DNA of 64,000 nt from NCBI GenBank assembly GCA_965226755.1, contig CBDDDT010000007.1:1-64000 (forward strand). Direction: 5' to 3'. Positions 42,915 through 50,761 of the stretch are shown here, piece by piece; position 1 is the first letter of the stretch; every line of letters begins with the position of its first letter. Made by a program: the position numbers and the translations under genes. A model generated the notes under the pieces. The model was not told where the DNA came from. It was given only the letters and a program-made list of their open reading frames with translations, and did not search any database. This stretch comes from Bog-113 sp965226755. Lineage in GTDB: Bacteria > Acidobacteriota > Terriglobia > Bryobacterales > Bryobacteraceae.

Positions 42915-43580
42915 ATGAAAGTCTTACGACACCTCGCACCAGCGGTATTGCTTATCGCACTTTCCGCCGCGAAGATTATCTCCGCGGATCAATTTCTCCA
43001 TGTTGTCAACCCGATTTTCGGCAATGTTCCCATACAGTGCTCTGGCGGGTATGCATATCAGTTTTTGCCCGGTGCGACATGCACGAGCCAGGCTTTTCCG
43101 GCGCAGGACTTTGACGGCACGCCAGGGATGGGCTGGCGGCTCACGCCCAACATAGGGACCGACAGGGTGCATGGATCGGGAGGAGTAACCGGTCCGAATA
43201 CTGCGTTCGAACCCCCCTCGTTCAGCGGCCTACCCTTCAGCTACGCAGCGTTTTTACAGGGGGGGCCAAAGAGCGAAGCTGCTCAAACGATTTTCGGATT
43301 CGTTGCTCAGCAGCCATATGTGTTGTCGTTCTATCTTGGTTCGCGTTACACCAGTGGCGGCGCCGATGGGAATCAGACCGTCGCGGTCTATATTGACGAT
43401 GGCTTAATCGGTATTTTCCCCCTGGTTAGCTATACGCCATTTACAATCCGACATGCTTTCTTCGAGGTCGCAACGACCGGTCCCCACAATCTGAGATTTG
43501 TCGGCATCGCTTTAGGCGACCACACGGCGTTCCTGTCGGGCGTGATTATTAAAGCCGTAGCCACCCCCGACACGGAGTAG
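42915..43580 (+). CDS. Secreted beta-sandwich protein of unknown function
   Basis: 221 aa with a signal peptide (MKVLRHLAPAVLLIALSAAKIISA) and a ribosome-site-like AAAAAGG before the ATG. The mature part is beta-rich. It has a DUF642/PEP-CTERM-like pattern: FVAQQPYVLSFYLGSRYTSGG, then VAVYIDDGLIGIFPL and HNLRFVGIALGDHTAFLSGVII, but no C-terminal PEP anchor is present. One early Cys pair (QCSGGYAYQFLPGATC) may form a disulphide. It is an isolated gene, divergent from the GH51 gene. Function unknown; it could bind carbohydrate or the cell surface. Confidence 0.72.
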   Translation: MKVLRHLAPAVLLIALSAAKIISADQFLHVVNPIFGNVPIQCSGGYAYQFLPGATCTSQAFPAQDFDGTPGMGWRLTPNIGTDRVHGSGGVTGPNTAFEPPSFSGLPFSYAAFLQGGPKSEAAQTIFGFVAQQPYVLSFYLGSRYTSGGADGNQTVAVYIDDGLIGIFPLVSYTPFTIRHAFFEVATTGPHNLRFVGIALGDHTAFLSGVIIKAVATPDTE

Positions 43581-43753
43581 CGTTTCCGGCGCTTCCATCT
43601 GGAATCAGGGTAGCGCAAGAGAAGGAAGCCTAGGGATTCTTCAGGATCTAACGAGCGCTCGCTGTTATACCCGAAAGAAATTCATCGACGCAGTATTAGG
43701 ACACTACCGGCGCGGCGCCGCTAACCCCGTGCGGCGAATCCGGCGGCGAGCGA

Positions 43754-44359
43754 TCAGCGGCTGAGCGGATCCCACACGGGAAGCAAGTCCAGGAAGAAGC
43801 CTTCAACAGGCCCTTCGCCCTTCAGGAATTCGGGGTTGGCCCGGACCTCGACGCCGCCGTTCGGGCGATAGATTTCCGCGGTGCGACTTTCGGGATCGAT
43901 CAACCATGCCAGTTGCGCGCCGTTCTCGATCCACTCACGTAACTTCTCCCGCAGAGTGCGCCAGCGGTCGGTTTGCGAACGCACCTCAATCACGAAATCC
44001 GGGCATAGGCGCCAATAGCGTTCGACCATCTTTGGGTCAAGGGCGCGGACACGGGATTTCAGGGTCCAAGCGGCGTCCGGAGCGCGGCGCGCACCGTTCC
44101 GAAGCAGAAATCCACCGGATGCGTCCGAGACCGTACCAAGCTCGTTCGATTGCGCCCACCGATCCAATTGGGTGAGGATCGCCCGATGACGGCACGCAGT
44201 CAATGTGTAATTTGGCGGCCTGACGATCAGTTCTCCCTCAGCGGACATCTCGAAAAACAGATTGGGGTGTTCGGAGCAGAACGCGGCGAACTGTTCATCC
44301 GTCATCGGCGGAGCAGTGAGGATAGCGGGCAGAAATGCCTCGTCTATGGTGAACGCCAT
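43754..44359 (-). CDS. Uma2-family (DUF820) PD-(D/E)xK-fold protein
   Basis: 201 aa. It follows the Uma2 layout: an N-terminal TDEQFAAFCSEHPNLFFEMSAEGELIVRPP, ARRAPDAAWTLKSR (acidic residue of the nuclease core), PDFVIEVRSQTDRW (core Glu, with Arg where a Lys is common), then a helix REKLREWIENGAQLAWLIDPESRTAEIYRPNG. The family expands in bacteria of many phyla, often in multiple copies with uncertain function. It stands alone; it may be a relic of mobile DNA. ATG at 44359. Confidence 0.9.
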   Translation of the reverse strand: MAFTIDEAFLPAILTAPPMTDEQFAAFCSEHPNLFFEMSAEGELIVRPPNYTLTACRHRAILTQLDRWAQSNELGTVSDASGGFLLRNGARRAPDAAWTLKSRVRALDPKMVERYWRLCPDFVIEVRSQTDRWRTLREKLREWIENGAQLAWLIDPESRTAEIYRPNGGVEVRANPEFLKGEGPVEGFFLDLLPVWDPLSR

Positions 44360-44843
44360 GCTTCGATTCTAAGCCTGTTGGGGGTTGACCGCCTAGAGCC
44401 TGTCTTCAGTGTGTGGTGAGAGGACGGCGAGCGCGACGAGCGATTTGATGCCGGGCACTATGCTGCTTGCGTCGGAAATTCTTCCAGCCGGTGCGGCAGG
44501 TGATCGATGACGGCGCCTATGGCCACGGCAGGGATTGCCATCACAACCGCGTTATTAGCGTCGGTTGAACCTAAGAGATCGGCGGGGATAATTTCGGGGA
44601 ACCGCTTTTGCGGAAGAAATTCGCAACGGCGAGCGCAGTTTGGACCGCGGGTTAGTTCAGGCGTTCGTCTGGTGGAAGCGCGTTGGAGCAGGCGCCAATG
44701 CTTTTCTCTTCCATGCGGAAGCCGACGCCTTCCTTTTCGGCCGCCTGTTTCGCCGCGGAAACCACGGCGGCGTGAGAAATAGTGTTGGCAAGCCGGGAAG
44801 TAAGTGGCTCGCCAGACCGCGCCGCGCGCGATAGAATCTAACG
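44360..44843. other. Gene-free stretch, no feature recognised
   Basis: About 480 bp between the Uma2 gene and the M13 peptidase gene. Short frames on both strands have neither ribosome sites nor family resemblance. No tRNA, repeat or clear promoter was seen; it should contain the promoter of the M13 peptidase gene. Confidence 0.5.
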
Positions 44844-46886
44844 GTGCAACGCCATACGCATTGTCTTTTATTCGCGGCTGTCTTCACCCTGCCGCTAGCC
44901 GCTCCTGCTCAAGATCCCGGCGATCGCATGCCGGGACTCGACAAACGCTACATCGATACCAGCGCGGACCCGTGCGTCGACTTCTATCAATACGCCTGCG
45001 GCAACTTCACCAAGCTTCATCCGATCCCTGCCGATCGCTCCTCGTACGGCATCGGCACCATGCTTTATGATCACAACGTTTCGGTTTTGAGGAGCATGCT
45101 CGATCAAGCGGCGGGCGGCGGTGCGAACCGCGCCCCGAATGAGCAGAAAATCGGGGACTACTACTCGTCGTGCATGAACGCTCCGGAGATTGACAAACGA
45201 GGCTTAGCGGCGTTACAGCCGGAATTAGACCGCATCGCCGCGCTTCAAAGCAAAGAAGAGTTGCCGGCTATGATGGCGCATTTCGAGTTGATGAACGTCA
45301 CCGCGTTTTTCAACTTCGGCGAGCAGCAGGATTTCAAAGACGCGCGTAAGCAGATCGCGACGCTCGACCAGGGCGGCCTCGGTCTTCCGGAACGCGATTA
45401 CTATCTGCGGACCGGCGCCGGCGACGAGAAGATCCGGCAACAGTACGTAGAGCACATTACGAACACGCTGAAGCTTCTGGGCGAACCGGACGCGCAAGCT
45501 TCCCCCGATGCGCACAAGATCATGGAGCTGGAAACGGCGCTCGCCAAAGTTTCGCTGGACGTCACGTCGCAACGCGACCCGAACAAGGTTTACCACATGA
45601 TGCAGGTTGACGGTCTGGCTAAGCTCGCGCCCGCTTTTTCATGGAAGACCATGGTCGCCGATACCGGCGCGCCGCCCTTGGCGGAGCTGAACGTGACGTA
45701 TCCGGAATTCTTCAAGGGCTTGAACGCGCTTCTCGCGTCCACTAGCCTCGAAACCATAAAGGCCTATCTGCGCTGGCAGCTCATCGCCAATACCCCGGGT
45801 CTGGTTCTGCCCAAGCCGTTCGACGAAGAAGCTTTCAACTTCAACAGCCGCGAACTGCGCGGCCAGCCCGAACAGCAGCCCCGCTGGAAGCGATGCGTGC
45901 AAAGCACGGACAACGCTTTGGGCGAAGCCTTGGGCCAGGTCTACGTGGCGCGGGAATTCCCTGGAACCAGCAAAGCCGCTACCGTTCAGATGGTCCGCGA
46001 CATCGAAGCGGCCATGGATGAGGACATCAATACTCTGGATTGGATGAGTCCGGAAACGAAGGTTCGCGCGAAACAGAAGCTGCGCGCGGTGGCCAATAAG
46101 ATCGGTTATCCGGATAAGTGGCGGGACTACTCCGCTTTGAAGATTGCGCCGGGGGATGCGCTTGGCAATTATGTTCGGGCCACGGAGTTTGAAGATCGCC
46201 GCCAGCTCGCTAAGATTGGACAGCCGGTGGATCGCGGAGAGTTCGGAATGAGTCCCCCCACCGTAGACGCCTATTACAACGGGAGCATGAACGATATTAA
46301 CTTTCCCGCCGGAATTCTGCAGCCTCCGTTCTACGATCCGCTGGCGAACGACGCCGTGAACTACGGCCACATCGGGGGCATCGTGGGGCATGAGCTCACG
46401 CATGGCTTTGACGACCAGGGCCGGCAATTCGACGGGAGCGGGAACCTGGCCGATTGGTGGGCCGCGGAGGACGGCAAGAAGTTCGACGAGAAAGCCAAGT
46501 GCGAAACGGACGAGTATGGGACGTTCGTCGTCGATAACGACGCGCACGTGAACGGCAAGCTCACCCTTGGCGAAAACACCGCGGATAACGGCGGCCTGCG
46601 TCTCGCGTACATCGCGCTCCTGGCCGACGCCAAACGCAAGAGTCTGAACCTGGAACAGAAAGACGGGGGGTACACTCTGATGCAGCAGTTCTTTCTCGCT
46701 TTCGGGCAGGATTGGTGCGGCTCCACGCGCCCGCAGCAGGAGCGTCTTCAGGTACAGACCGACCCGCACTCGCCGCGGCGGTTCCGGGTCAATGGAGTCG
46801 TCCAAAACATGCCGGAGTTAGGAGCGGCGTTCGGCTGTAAGGTTGGCCAGCCTATGAACCCGGCGAAGGCTTGCCGTGTTTGGTGA
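44844..46886 (+). CDS. M13-family (neprilysin/PepO-like) metalloendopeptidase, secreted
   Basis: 680 aa, a full-length M13 peptidase. The GTG start at 44844 opens a signal peptide (CLLFAAVFTLPLAAPAQ). The N-terminal Peptidase_M13_N region begins ADPCVDFYQYACGNF. Zinc ligands and catalysis: HELTH (516-520) in GGIVGHELTHGFDDQG, and the third ligand Glu577 in ENTADNGG. The Cys pattern and the closing KACRVW (CxxW-like) match neprilysins. It should cut short peptides in the periplasm or outside the cell. It stands alone; no strong ribosome site precedes the GTG. Confidence 0.95.
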   Translation: MQRHTHCLLFAAVFTLPLAAPAQDPGDRMPGLDKRYIDTSADPCVDFYQYACGNFTKLHPIPADRSSYGIGTMLYDHNVSVLRSMLDQAAGGGANRAPNEQKIGDYYSSCMNAPEIDKRGLAALQPELDRIAALQSKEELPAMMAHFELMNVTAFFNFGEQQDFKDARKQIATLDQGGLGLPERDYYLRTGAGDEKIRQQYVEHITNTLKLLGEPDAQASPDAHKIMELETALAKVSLDVTSQRDPNKVYHMMQVDGLAKLAPAFSWKTMVADTGAPPLAELNVTYPEFFKGLNALLASTSLETIKAYLRWQLIANTPGLVLPKPFDEEAFNFNSRELRGQPEQQPRWKRCVQSTDNALGEALGQVYVAREFPGTSKAATVQMVRDIEAAMDEDINTLDWMSPETKVRAKQKLRAVANKIGYPDKWRDYSALKIAPGDALGNYVRATEFEDRRQLAKIGQPVDRGEFGMSPPTVDAYYNGSMNDINFPAGILQPPFYDPLANDAVNYGHIGGIVGHELTHGFDDQGRQFDGSGNLADWWAAEDGKKFDEKAKCETDEYGTFVVDNDAHVNGKLTLGENTADNGGLRLAYIALLADAKRKSLNLEQKDGGYTLMQQFFLAFGQDWCGSTRPQQERLQVQTDPHSPRRFRVNGVVQNMPELGAAFGCKVGQPMNPAKACRVW

Positions 46887-46996
46887 AGAGCCGCGATGAA
46901 TTTGTCCCCGATTCATGATCAAACGGGCGTCCAGCGGTGAGGCGGCGGGTGGTCGAGGGACTCAAGTGCGCCGATGTTCGAGGAATCAATCGGCAG

Positions 46997-47494
46997 CTAA
47001 ATATTCATGCTCTCGCGTTTCGAGCGAAGAACAAGCGGGTAGCGATCTGTAAGGAACCGGCGCAGCCATGTTTCGGCAGCGTATCCAGCCTCCTTATTGC
47101 CGTGGGCGGCAGCGGTGCAGACAGCGCGCGTGAACTCGTCGTCTCTGACGAGTCGTTTGGCTTTCGCGCCGAAATCATCACGCCACCGCTGCTCCAGTCG
47201 TTGCCGGCAAGCAGTGTCGTCTTCACCTAGCAAGAGCTGCATAGAATCGACGAATTCAAAGCGAAAGGACGCGGCGATTCGATCGTGGGCGTCCTGAAGC
47301 GTCCGATGATCGAAACTGCCCATGGGCTCCAGAAGTGCCGAAAGCTGATCTTCAACTCGAAGCAGTGAAGCTGCCGCCAAATACCGATCGCGAGCCAGCG
47401 CAAAGAGCTGCAGAAGCATATCGCCGTAAACAAAGCTCTGAATTCGCTTCAGCAGCTTGTCATTATCGCCGGCAAAAGAATAGCCTATGATCAA
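46997..47494 (-). CDS. Hypothetical protein, probably 5'-truncated
   Basis: 165 aa from TTG at 47494; the same frame continues back ~50 bp to a TAA with no ATG and no ribosome site. It opens with QADILIIGYSFAGDND and then an alpha-helical body (DKLLKRIQSFVYGDMLLQLFALARDRYLAAASLLRVEDQLSALL). An ILIIGYSF strand followed by DND recalls the closing part of SIR2-like or nucleotide-binding folds, so this may be the C-terminal remnant of a larger protein. I cannot assign a family. No partner genes are near. Confidence 0.4.
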   Translation of the reverse strand: MIIGYSFAGDNDKLLKRIQSFVYGDMLLQLFALARDRYLAAASLLRVEDQLSALLEPMGSFDHRTLQDAHDRIAASFRFEFVDSMQLLLGEDDTACRQRLEQRWRDDFGAKAKRLVRDDEFTRAVCTAAAHGNKEAGYAAETWLRRFLTDRYPLVLRSKRESMNI

Positions 47495-47976
47495 AATATC
47501 CGCCTGACCGTGGTTCCCAGACCGCGCGAAACTTGTTGCGGTTTACACTACAGTATGAATTAGCCTGATTACTTTTCAGGCTCCCGCTCTTGTCCGTCGC
47601 TGTAGTCATTCCCGCGTTGCATTCATTGTTGGCTTCTGGAAACTGCGCTGCTGAGTTCGATCGTCCGGCGTGGCCATAAATCCACCTTGCAAACGGACGG
47701 TAAGACGAACGTCTCCACAAGCCGCTCGCGGAGCAGTACGAAAACCGCGCTCACGCTGCCTCGCCCAAGAGTGAAAAGAAGAAAAGAATCGGCCGGTCTT
47801 GAGCCGCGAGCGCCTTCATTTTCGACGCAGCTTATGCTCCGCGATCATCTCCCGCGCTCCCGTACCAACCATATCCGGGACGACAACGGAAAGACAGCAA
47901 GATGTGCTACAAACTCTAAAGGGCGGCGTGTACGGCACGCTGGCCACGCGCCCGATGAAACTTTCAGGAGGCCTAC
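47495..47976. other. Intergenic region with a weak hairpin
   Basis: About 480 bp before the FAD oxidoreductase gene. AGCCTGA (47562-47568) pairs with TCAGGCT (47576-47582), but no T-run is attached. The short frames inside have no family resemblance. Confidence 0.4.
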
Positions 47977-49383
47977 ATGTTGAAGTTGGATAGGAGGGAA
48001 GCCCTGCGCCTGCTCTCGCTTTCGGGAGCGGCTGCGCTCATACACAAGCCGGCGAAAGGGGCCGGGCCAAGTGCGATCAACAGCGATGTTTGCATTCTTG
48101 GCGGCGGCGCATCCGGCATCTATGCCGCGATCCGCCTGATGCAACTCGGGTACAGTGTCGCCGTCGTCGAGAAGACTGGCCGTATCGGCGGCCACACACA
48201 GACATACTACGATCCCGTCACTGGCAACCCAATCGATATCGGGGTTGTCGTGTTCCTCCAAACACCCCTGCAGGAGAACTACTTCAGCGCCTTGGGCGTA
48301 TCTTCCGGCCCGGTCCAGTTTGCCGTGTCGCCCACCATTGACGTCGATTTCCGCACGGGTCAACCCGTGGATGCGTATTCGCCGACTGAGGCCGAAGTCG
48401 CCGCCGCCTTCAGCAAGTACCTCGAGCTCTATAACAGCCGCTTCTCATTCTTGAATGAGAATGGCTACCAGCTCCCGGTCAACGCGCCTCCCGAGCTCTT
48501 CATTCCCTTCGGAGACTTCGCCGCGCTCTATTCGCTGAAGCCGCTCCTCCCCACTTTCGCCGGCTATTGCCAGGGATATGGCAACCTGCTCGCCACCACC
48601 GCGGTCTACATCCTGAAGTTAGTCGGCCCGTCAATCGTGGATGCGATTCTGGGACTTAACGGCGCCGGTTTCGTCAACATTCCCGGCGGCAACAGCCTGC
48701 TGTACAAGCAGGCAGCCAAGGTTCTGGGCGATGCGGTCCTGCTGAACGCCGGGATTCAGAGCGTCGCCCGCACCGCCACTCAGGTTCAAGTCACAGTAGA
48801 AACGCCGGGCGGCGTGCAGACGGTAACCAGTTCGCGCCTGGTCGTGAGTTTCCCGCAAGTGCTGAGTAACTTCCAGGGCTTCGATCTCGATTCCCTGGAA
48901 TCCTCCGTGTTCACTCAATTCTCTGCGTACTACTACGGCACCGGCGTCGTCCAACTATCCGGCCTGCCGCAGACGGAGACTCTGAACAACGCCGCGCCCA
49001 CGACCCCGGCGAACGTCGCCCTTCCGCCGGAAGTGTATTCCTTCTATCCCGCGGGATTCTCTCAGCTGTTCAATGTTAAATACGGCGCCTTGACGGACAG
49101 TCCGGCTCAGCAGGTAATCGGTTCCATCGCCGGCGATATCCGGCGTCTTCAAGTGCCGGACCTATCCGTTAGCCTTACTGGATTCCCTGTCTATAGCTCC
49201 CACTATCCGTTCGCGCTGCATGTTCCCCCGGCGAGTCTCGAGGCTGGCTTCTATAGTAACTTCCAAGGTCTGCAAGGCCGCAACGTGACGTACTACACGG
49301 GCGCGGCCCTGCAGACGCACAACTCGTCATTGATTTGGAATCAGACCGAAGCGATGGTGCAATCGCTGGTCGCGGGCCTTTGA
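47977..49383 (+). CDS. Tat-exported FAD-dependent amine-oxidase-like oxidoreductase
   Basis: 468 aa. The N-terminus is a twin-arginine signal (LDRREALRLLSLSGAAAL). A Rossmann FAD fold follows: GGGASG (42-47), the ribose-binding Glu65, and RIGGH (69-73), as in amine oxidases, phytoene desaturases and related flavoproteins. Later, GNSLLYKQAAKVLGDAVLLNAGIQSVARTATQVQV is the second FAD-contact region. Substrate unknown. AGGAGG lies 7-12 bp upstream of the ATG at 47977. It lies ~80 bp upstream of the DHFR-like gene on the same strand; co-transcription is possible. Confidence 0.9.
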   Translation: MLKLDRREALRLLSLSGAAALIHKPAKGAGPSAINSDVCILGGGASGIYAAIRLMQLGYSVAVVEKTGRIGGHTQTYYDPVTGNPIDIGVVVFLQTPLQENYFSALGVSSGPVQFAVSPTIDVDFRTGQPVDAYSPTEAEVAAAFSKYLELYNSRFSFLNENGYQLPVNAPPELFIPFGDFAALYSLKPLLPTFAGYCQGYGNLLATTAVYILKLVGPSIVDAILGLNGAGFVNIPGGNSLLYKQAAKVLGDAVLLNAGIQSVARTATQVQVTVETPGGVQTVTSSRLVVSFPQVLSNFQGFDLDSLESSVFTQFSAYYYGTGVVQLSGLPQTETLNNAAPTTPANVALPPEVYSFYPAGFSQLFNVKYGALTDSPAQQVIGSIAGDIRRLQVPDLSVSLTGFPVYSSHYPFALHVPPASLEAGFYSNFQGLQGRNVTYYTGAALQTHNSSLIWNQTEAMVQSLVAGL

Positions 49384-49462
49384 TCCGCTACACGTTCGCA
49401 GGAGTCGAAAGGCGGCCGGTATGCGCGCCGTCTTTATACGACGTGGGAGGTAGGGTTACAGC

Positions 49463-49996
49463 GTGGCAAAACTTGTCTACGGATTGAGCCAGTCCCTTGA
49501 TGGCTACGTCGACCACATGAAGCTTGGGCCGCCCGCACCCGAGGCCTTCCGTCACTTCATCGGGCTGGTGCGCGGCGCGACGGGGCTCATCTATGGTGGC
49601 CGCACTTACGAGATCATGCGTTATTGGGACGAAGATCTTCCTGATTGGGACGCGGAGGATCGCGAGTTCGCGGCGGTGTGGCGGAAACAGCCGAAGTGGG
49701 TCGTGTCGCGTTCCCTCAAGTCAGTTGGCCCCAACTCGACACTTGTCGCGGATGATTTCGAGAAGGTGATACGCAGGCTGAGGGCCGAGCTGGCTGGCGA
49801 GATTCACGTTGCCGGACCAGTCCTGGCGCAGAGCCTGACCGAGGCCGGTCTTATCGATGAGTATCGACTCTACCTCCGCCCCGTCGTGCTTGGCGGCGGC
49901 CAGCCATTCTTCGCGGGCCCCCGGCCGCCGCTTCACCTGGTGGCCAGCGATTTAATCGCCGATGACGTGATTCGGTTGACGTACGTTCCTGCTTAA
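49463..49996 (+). CDS. Dihydrofolate reductase-family (RibD C-terminal) protein
   Basis: 177 aa, a single RibD_C/DHFR-like domain: KLVYGLSQSLDGYVD at the start, LIYGGRTYEIMRYW, an IHVAGPVLAQSLTEAGLIDEYRLYLRPVVLGGG nucleotide-contact segment, and a beta-rich end. GTG start with GGGAGG about 10 bp upstream. Proteins of this size are usually annotated as dihydrofolate reductase family, but they rarely make tetrahydrofolate; the reduced substrate is unknown. The next gene on this strand is a small protein 230 bp away. Confidence 0.92.
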   Translation: MAKLVYGLSQSLDGYVDHMKLGPPAPEAFRHFIGLVRGATGLIYGGRTYEIMRYWDEDLPDWDAEDREFAAVWRKQPKWVVSRSLKSVGPNSTLVADDFEKVIRRLRAELAGEIHVAGPVLAQSLTEAGLIDEYRLYLRPVVLGGGQPFFAGPRPPLHLVASDLIADDVIRLTYVPA

Positions 49997-50111
49997 TCGC
50001 GCGACGCGCCCGAGGGACTGCCGTCGGGGGTTATGAAGAATATTGGTGATCCAGCGACTCGCGAGCCATCTCGACAGGGCGTTGGGATAGCATGTGAGTT
50101 CCTGATTTTGT

Positions 50112-50180
50112 AAGGAGCTAAAACGGCCAGAAAGGCCAACGTGCCATTTGATTGTACAAAGAGTTTACGACTTCTGATCG
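50112..50180 (+). repeat. Imperfect ~70-bp direct repeat, copy A
   Basis: Contains AAGGAGCTAAAACGGCCAGA (50112-50131), ATTGTACAAA (50151-50160) and TTCTGATCG (50172-50180). The same blocks recur 389-390 bp later in the same order. Confidence 0.75.
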
Positions 50181-50226
50181 GAAAGGCTGCTGGAGGAGAC
50201 GTCTCTGTGATCGCGAGATTGACAAG

Positions 50227-50430
50227 ATGACAGACGAACAGTTCGACGAGACTGCATTTGACGTCCTGGGGCGTGAGTTCGGCGTAGATGGCTTGGCAGG
50301 TTTTCTCAGGTTGCATCGTTCTGGCGAAGGCGACTACACAGCACAAAGGGCCGAATGGCAGCAGGGCCTGTCCGTTGACGATATTGTCGAGGCCATGCGC
50401 GCTGGGCGCGCGCAGAATCAATCTGATTGA
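50227..50430 (+). CDS. Small conserved hypothetical protein (67 aa)
   Basis: The start chosen is ATG at 50227 (MTDEQFDETAFDVLG...), although the frame stays open upstream. The sequence reads TAFDVLGREFGVDGLAGFLRLHRSGEGDYTAQRAEWQQGLSVDDIVEAM. It has a style I have seen in short proteins of Acidobacteria and Cyanobacteria, sometimes near toxin-antitoxin loci. Function unknown. It lies between the two copies of a 70-bp repeat and ends 6 bp before an orphan tRNA-like 3' end, so it may be part of an inserted element. Confidence 0.6.
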   Translation: MTDEQFDETAFDVLGREFGVDGLAGFLRLHRSGEGDYTAQRAEWQQGLSVDDIVEAMRAGRAQNQSD

Positions 50431-50436
50431 CTGATA

Positions 50437-50460
50437 TGGTGGAGGCGGCGGGAATCGAAC
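50437..50460 (-). other. Orphan tRNA/tmRNA 3'-end fragment (probable attachment-site core)
   Basis: 24 bp whose minus-strand reading is GTTCGATTCCCGCCGCC followed by TCCACCA: the T-loop, 3' half of the T-stem, acceptor strand and CCA of a tRNA or tmRNA. The rest of the RNA gene is absent: the plus strand diverges right after GAATCGAAC. Such bare 3' ends are what tyrosine-recombinase integration into tRNA or ssrA genes leaves at the distal boundary of an island. Confidence 0.7.
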
Positions 50461-50500
50461 TGCTTCATACTATTGATAATAAGCAAGTTATTGATATTAC

Positions 50501-50570
50501 AAGGAGCTAAAACGGCCAGAAGTGCCAGTCTGCCGAGCCTATTGTACAAAAATTGTACAAATTCTGATCG
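50501..50570 (+). repeat. Imperfect ~70-bp direct repeat, copy B
   Basis: AAGGAGCTAAAACGGCCAGA (50501-50520), ATTGTACAAA (50541-50550), a further ATTGTACAA (50552-50560) and TTCTGATCG (50562-50570); corresponds to copy A at +389/390 bp. Confidence 0.75.
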
Positions 50571-50761
50571 CTAAAGGTGTCTCAGACGACCGTCGATGAA
50601 TTTCGGCCGTGAGTCCGACCTTAGGTCTGCGCCGTCAAAGCATGCGGCAGCCGACTCCTGGATAGCAGCGCTCGGCTGCTCGCTCCGGCATACTGGGCGT
50701 GAGACGTCTCGCCATTCACCCTGCCGCCAAGCGGTAGAATTGGCCGAGTTGAATTCTTGAG

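Noticed and set aside
45639..46805. 388-codon minus-strand frame opposite the M13 peptidase
   Set aside because: The plus strand carries HELTH and ENTAD zinc motifs and a signal peptide; the antisense frame is compositional.
47562..47582. AGCCTGA/TCAGGCT hairpin as a terminator
   Set aside because: Short 7-bp stem without a T-run and not directly after a secure gene.
49993..50421. 142-codon minus-strand frame over the small protein at 50227-50430
   Set aside because: The plus-strand protein has a recognisable family pattern; the antisense frame has none and crosses repeat copy A.
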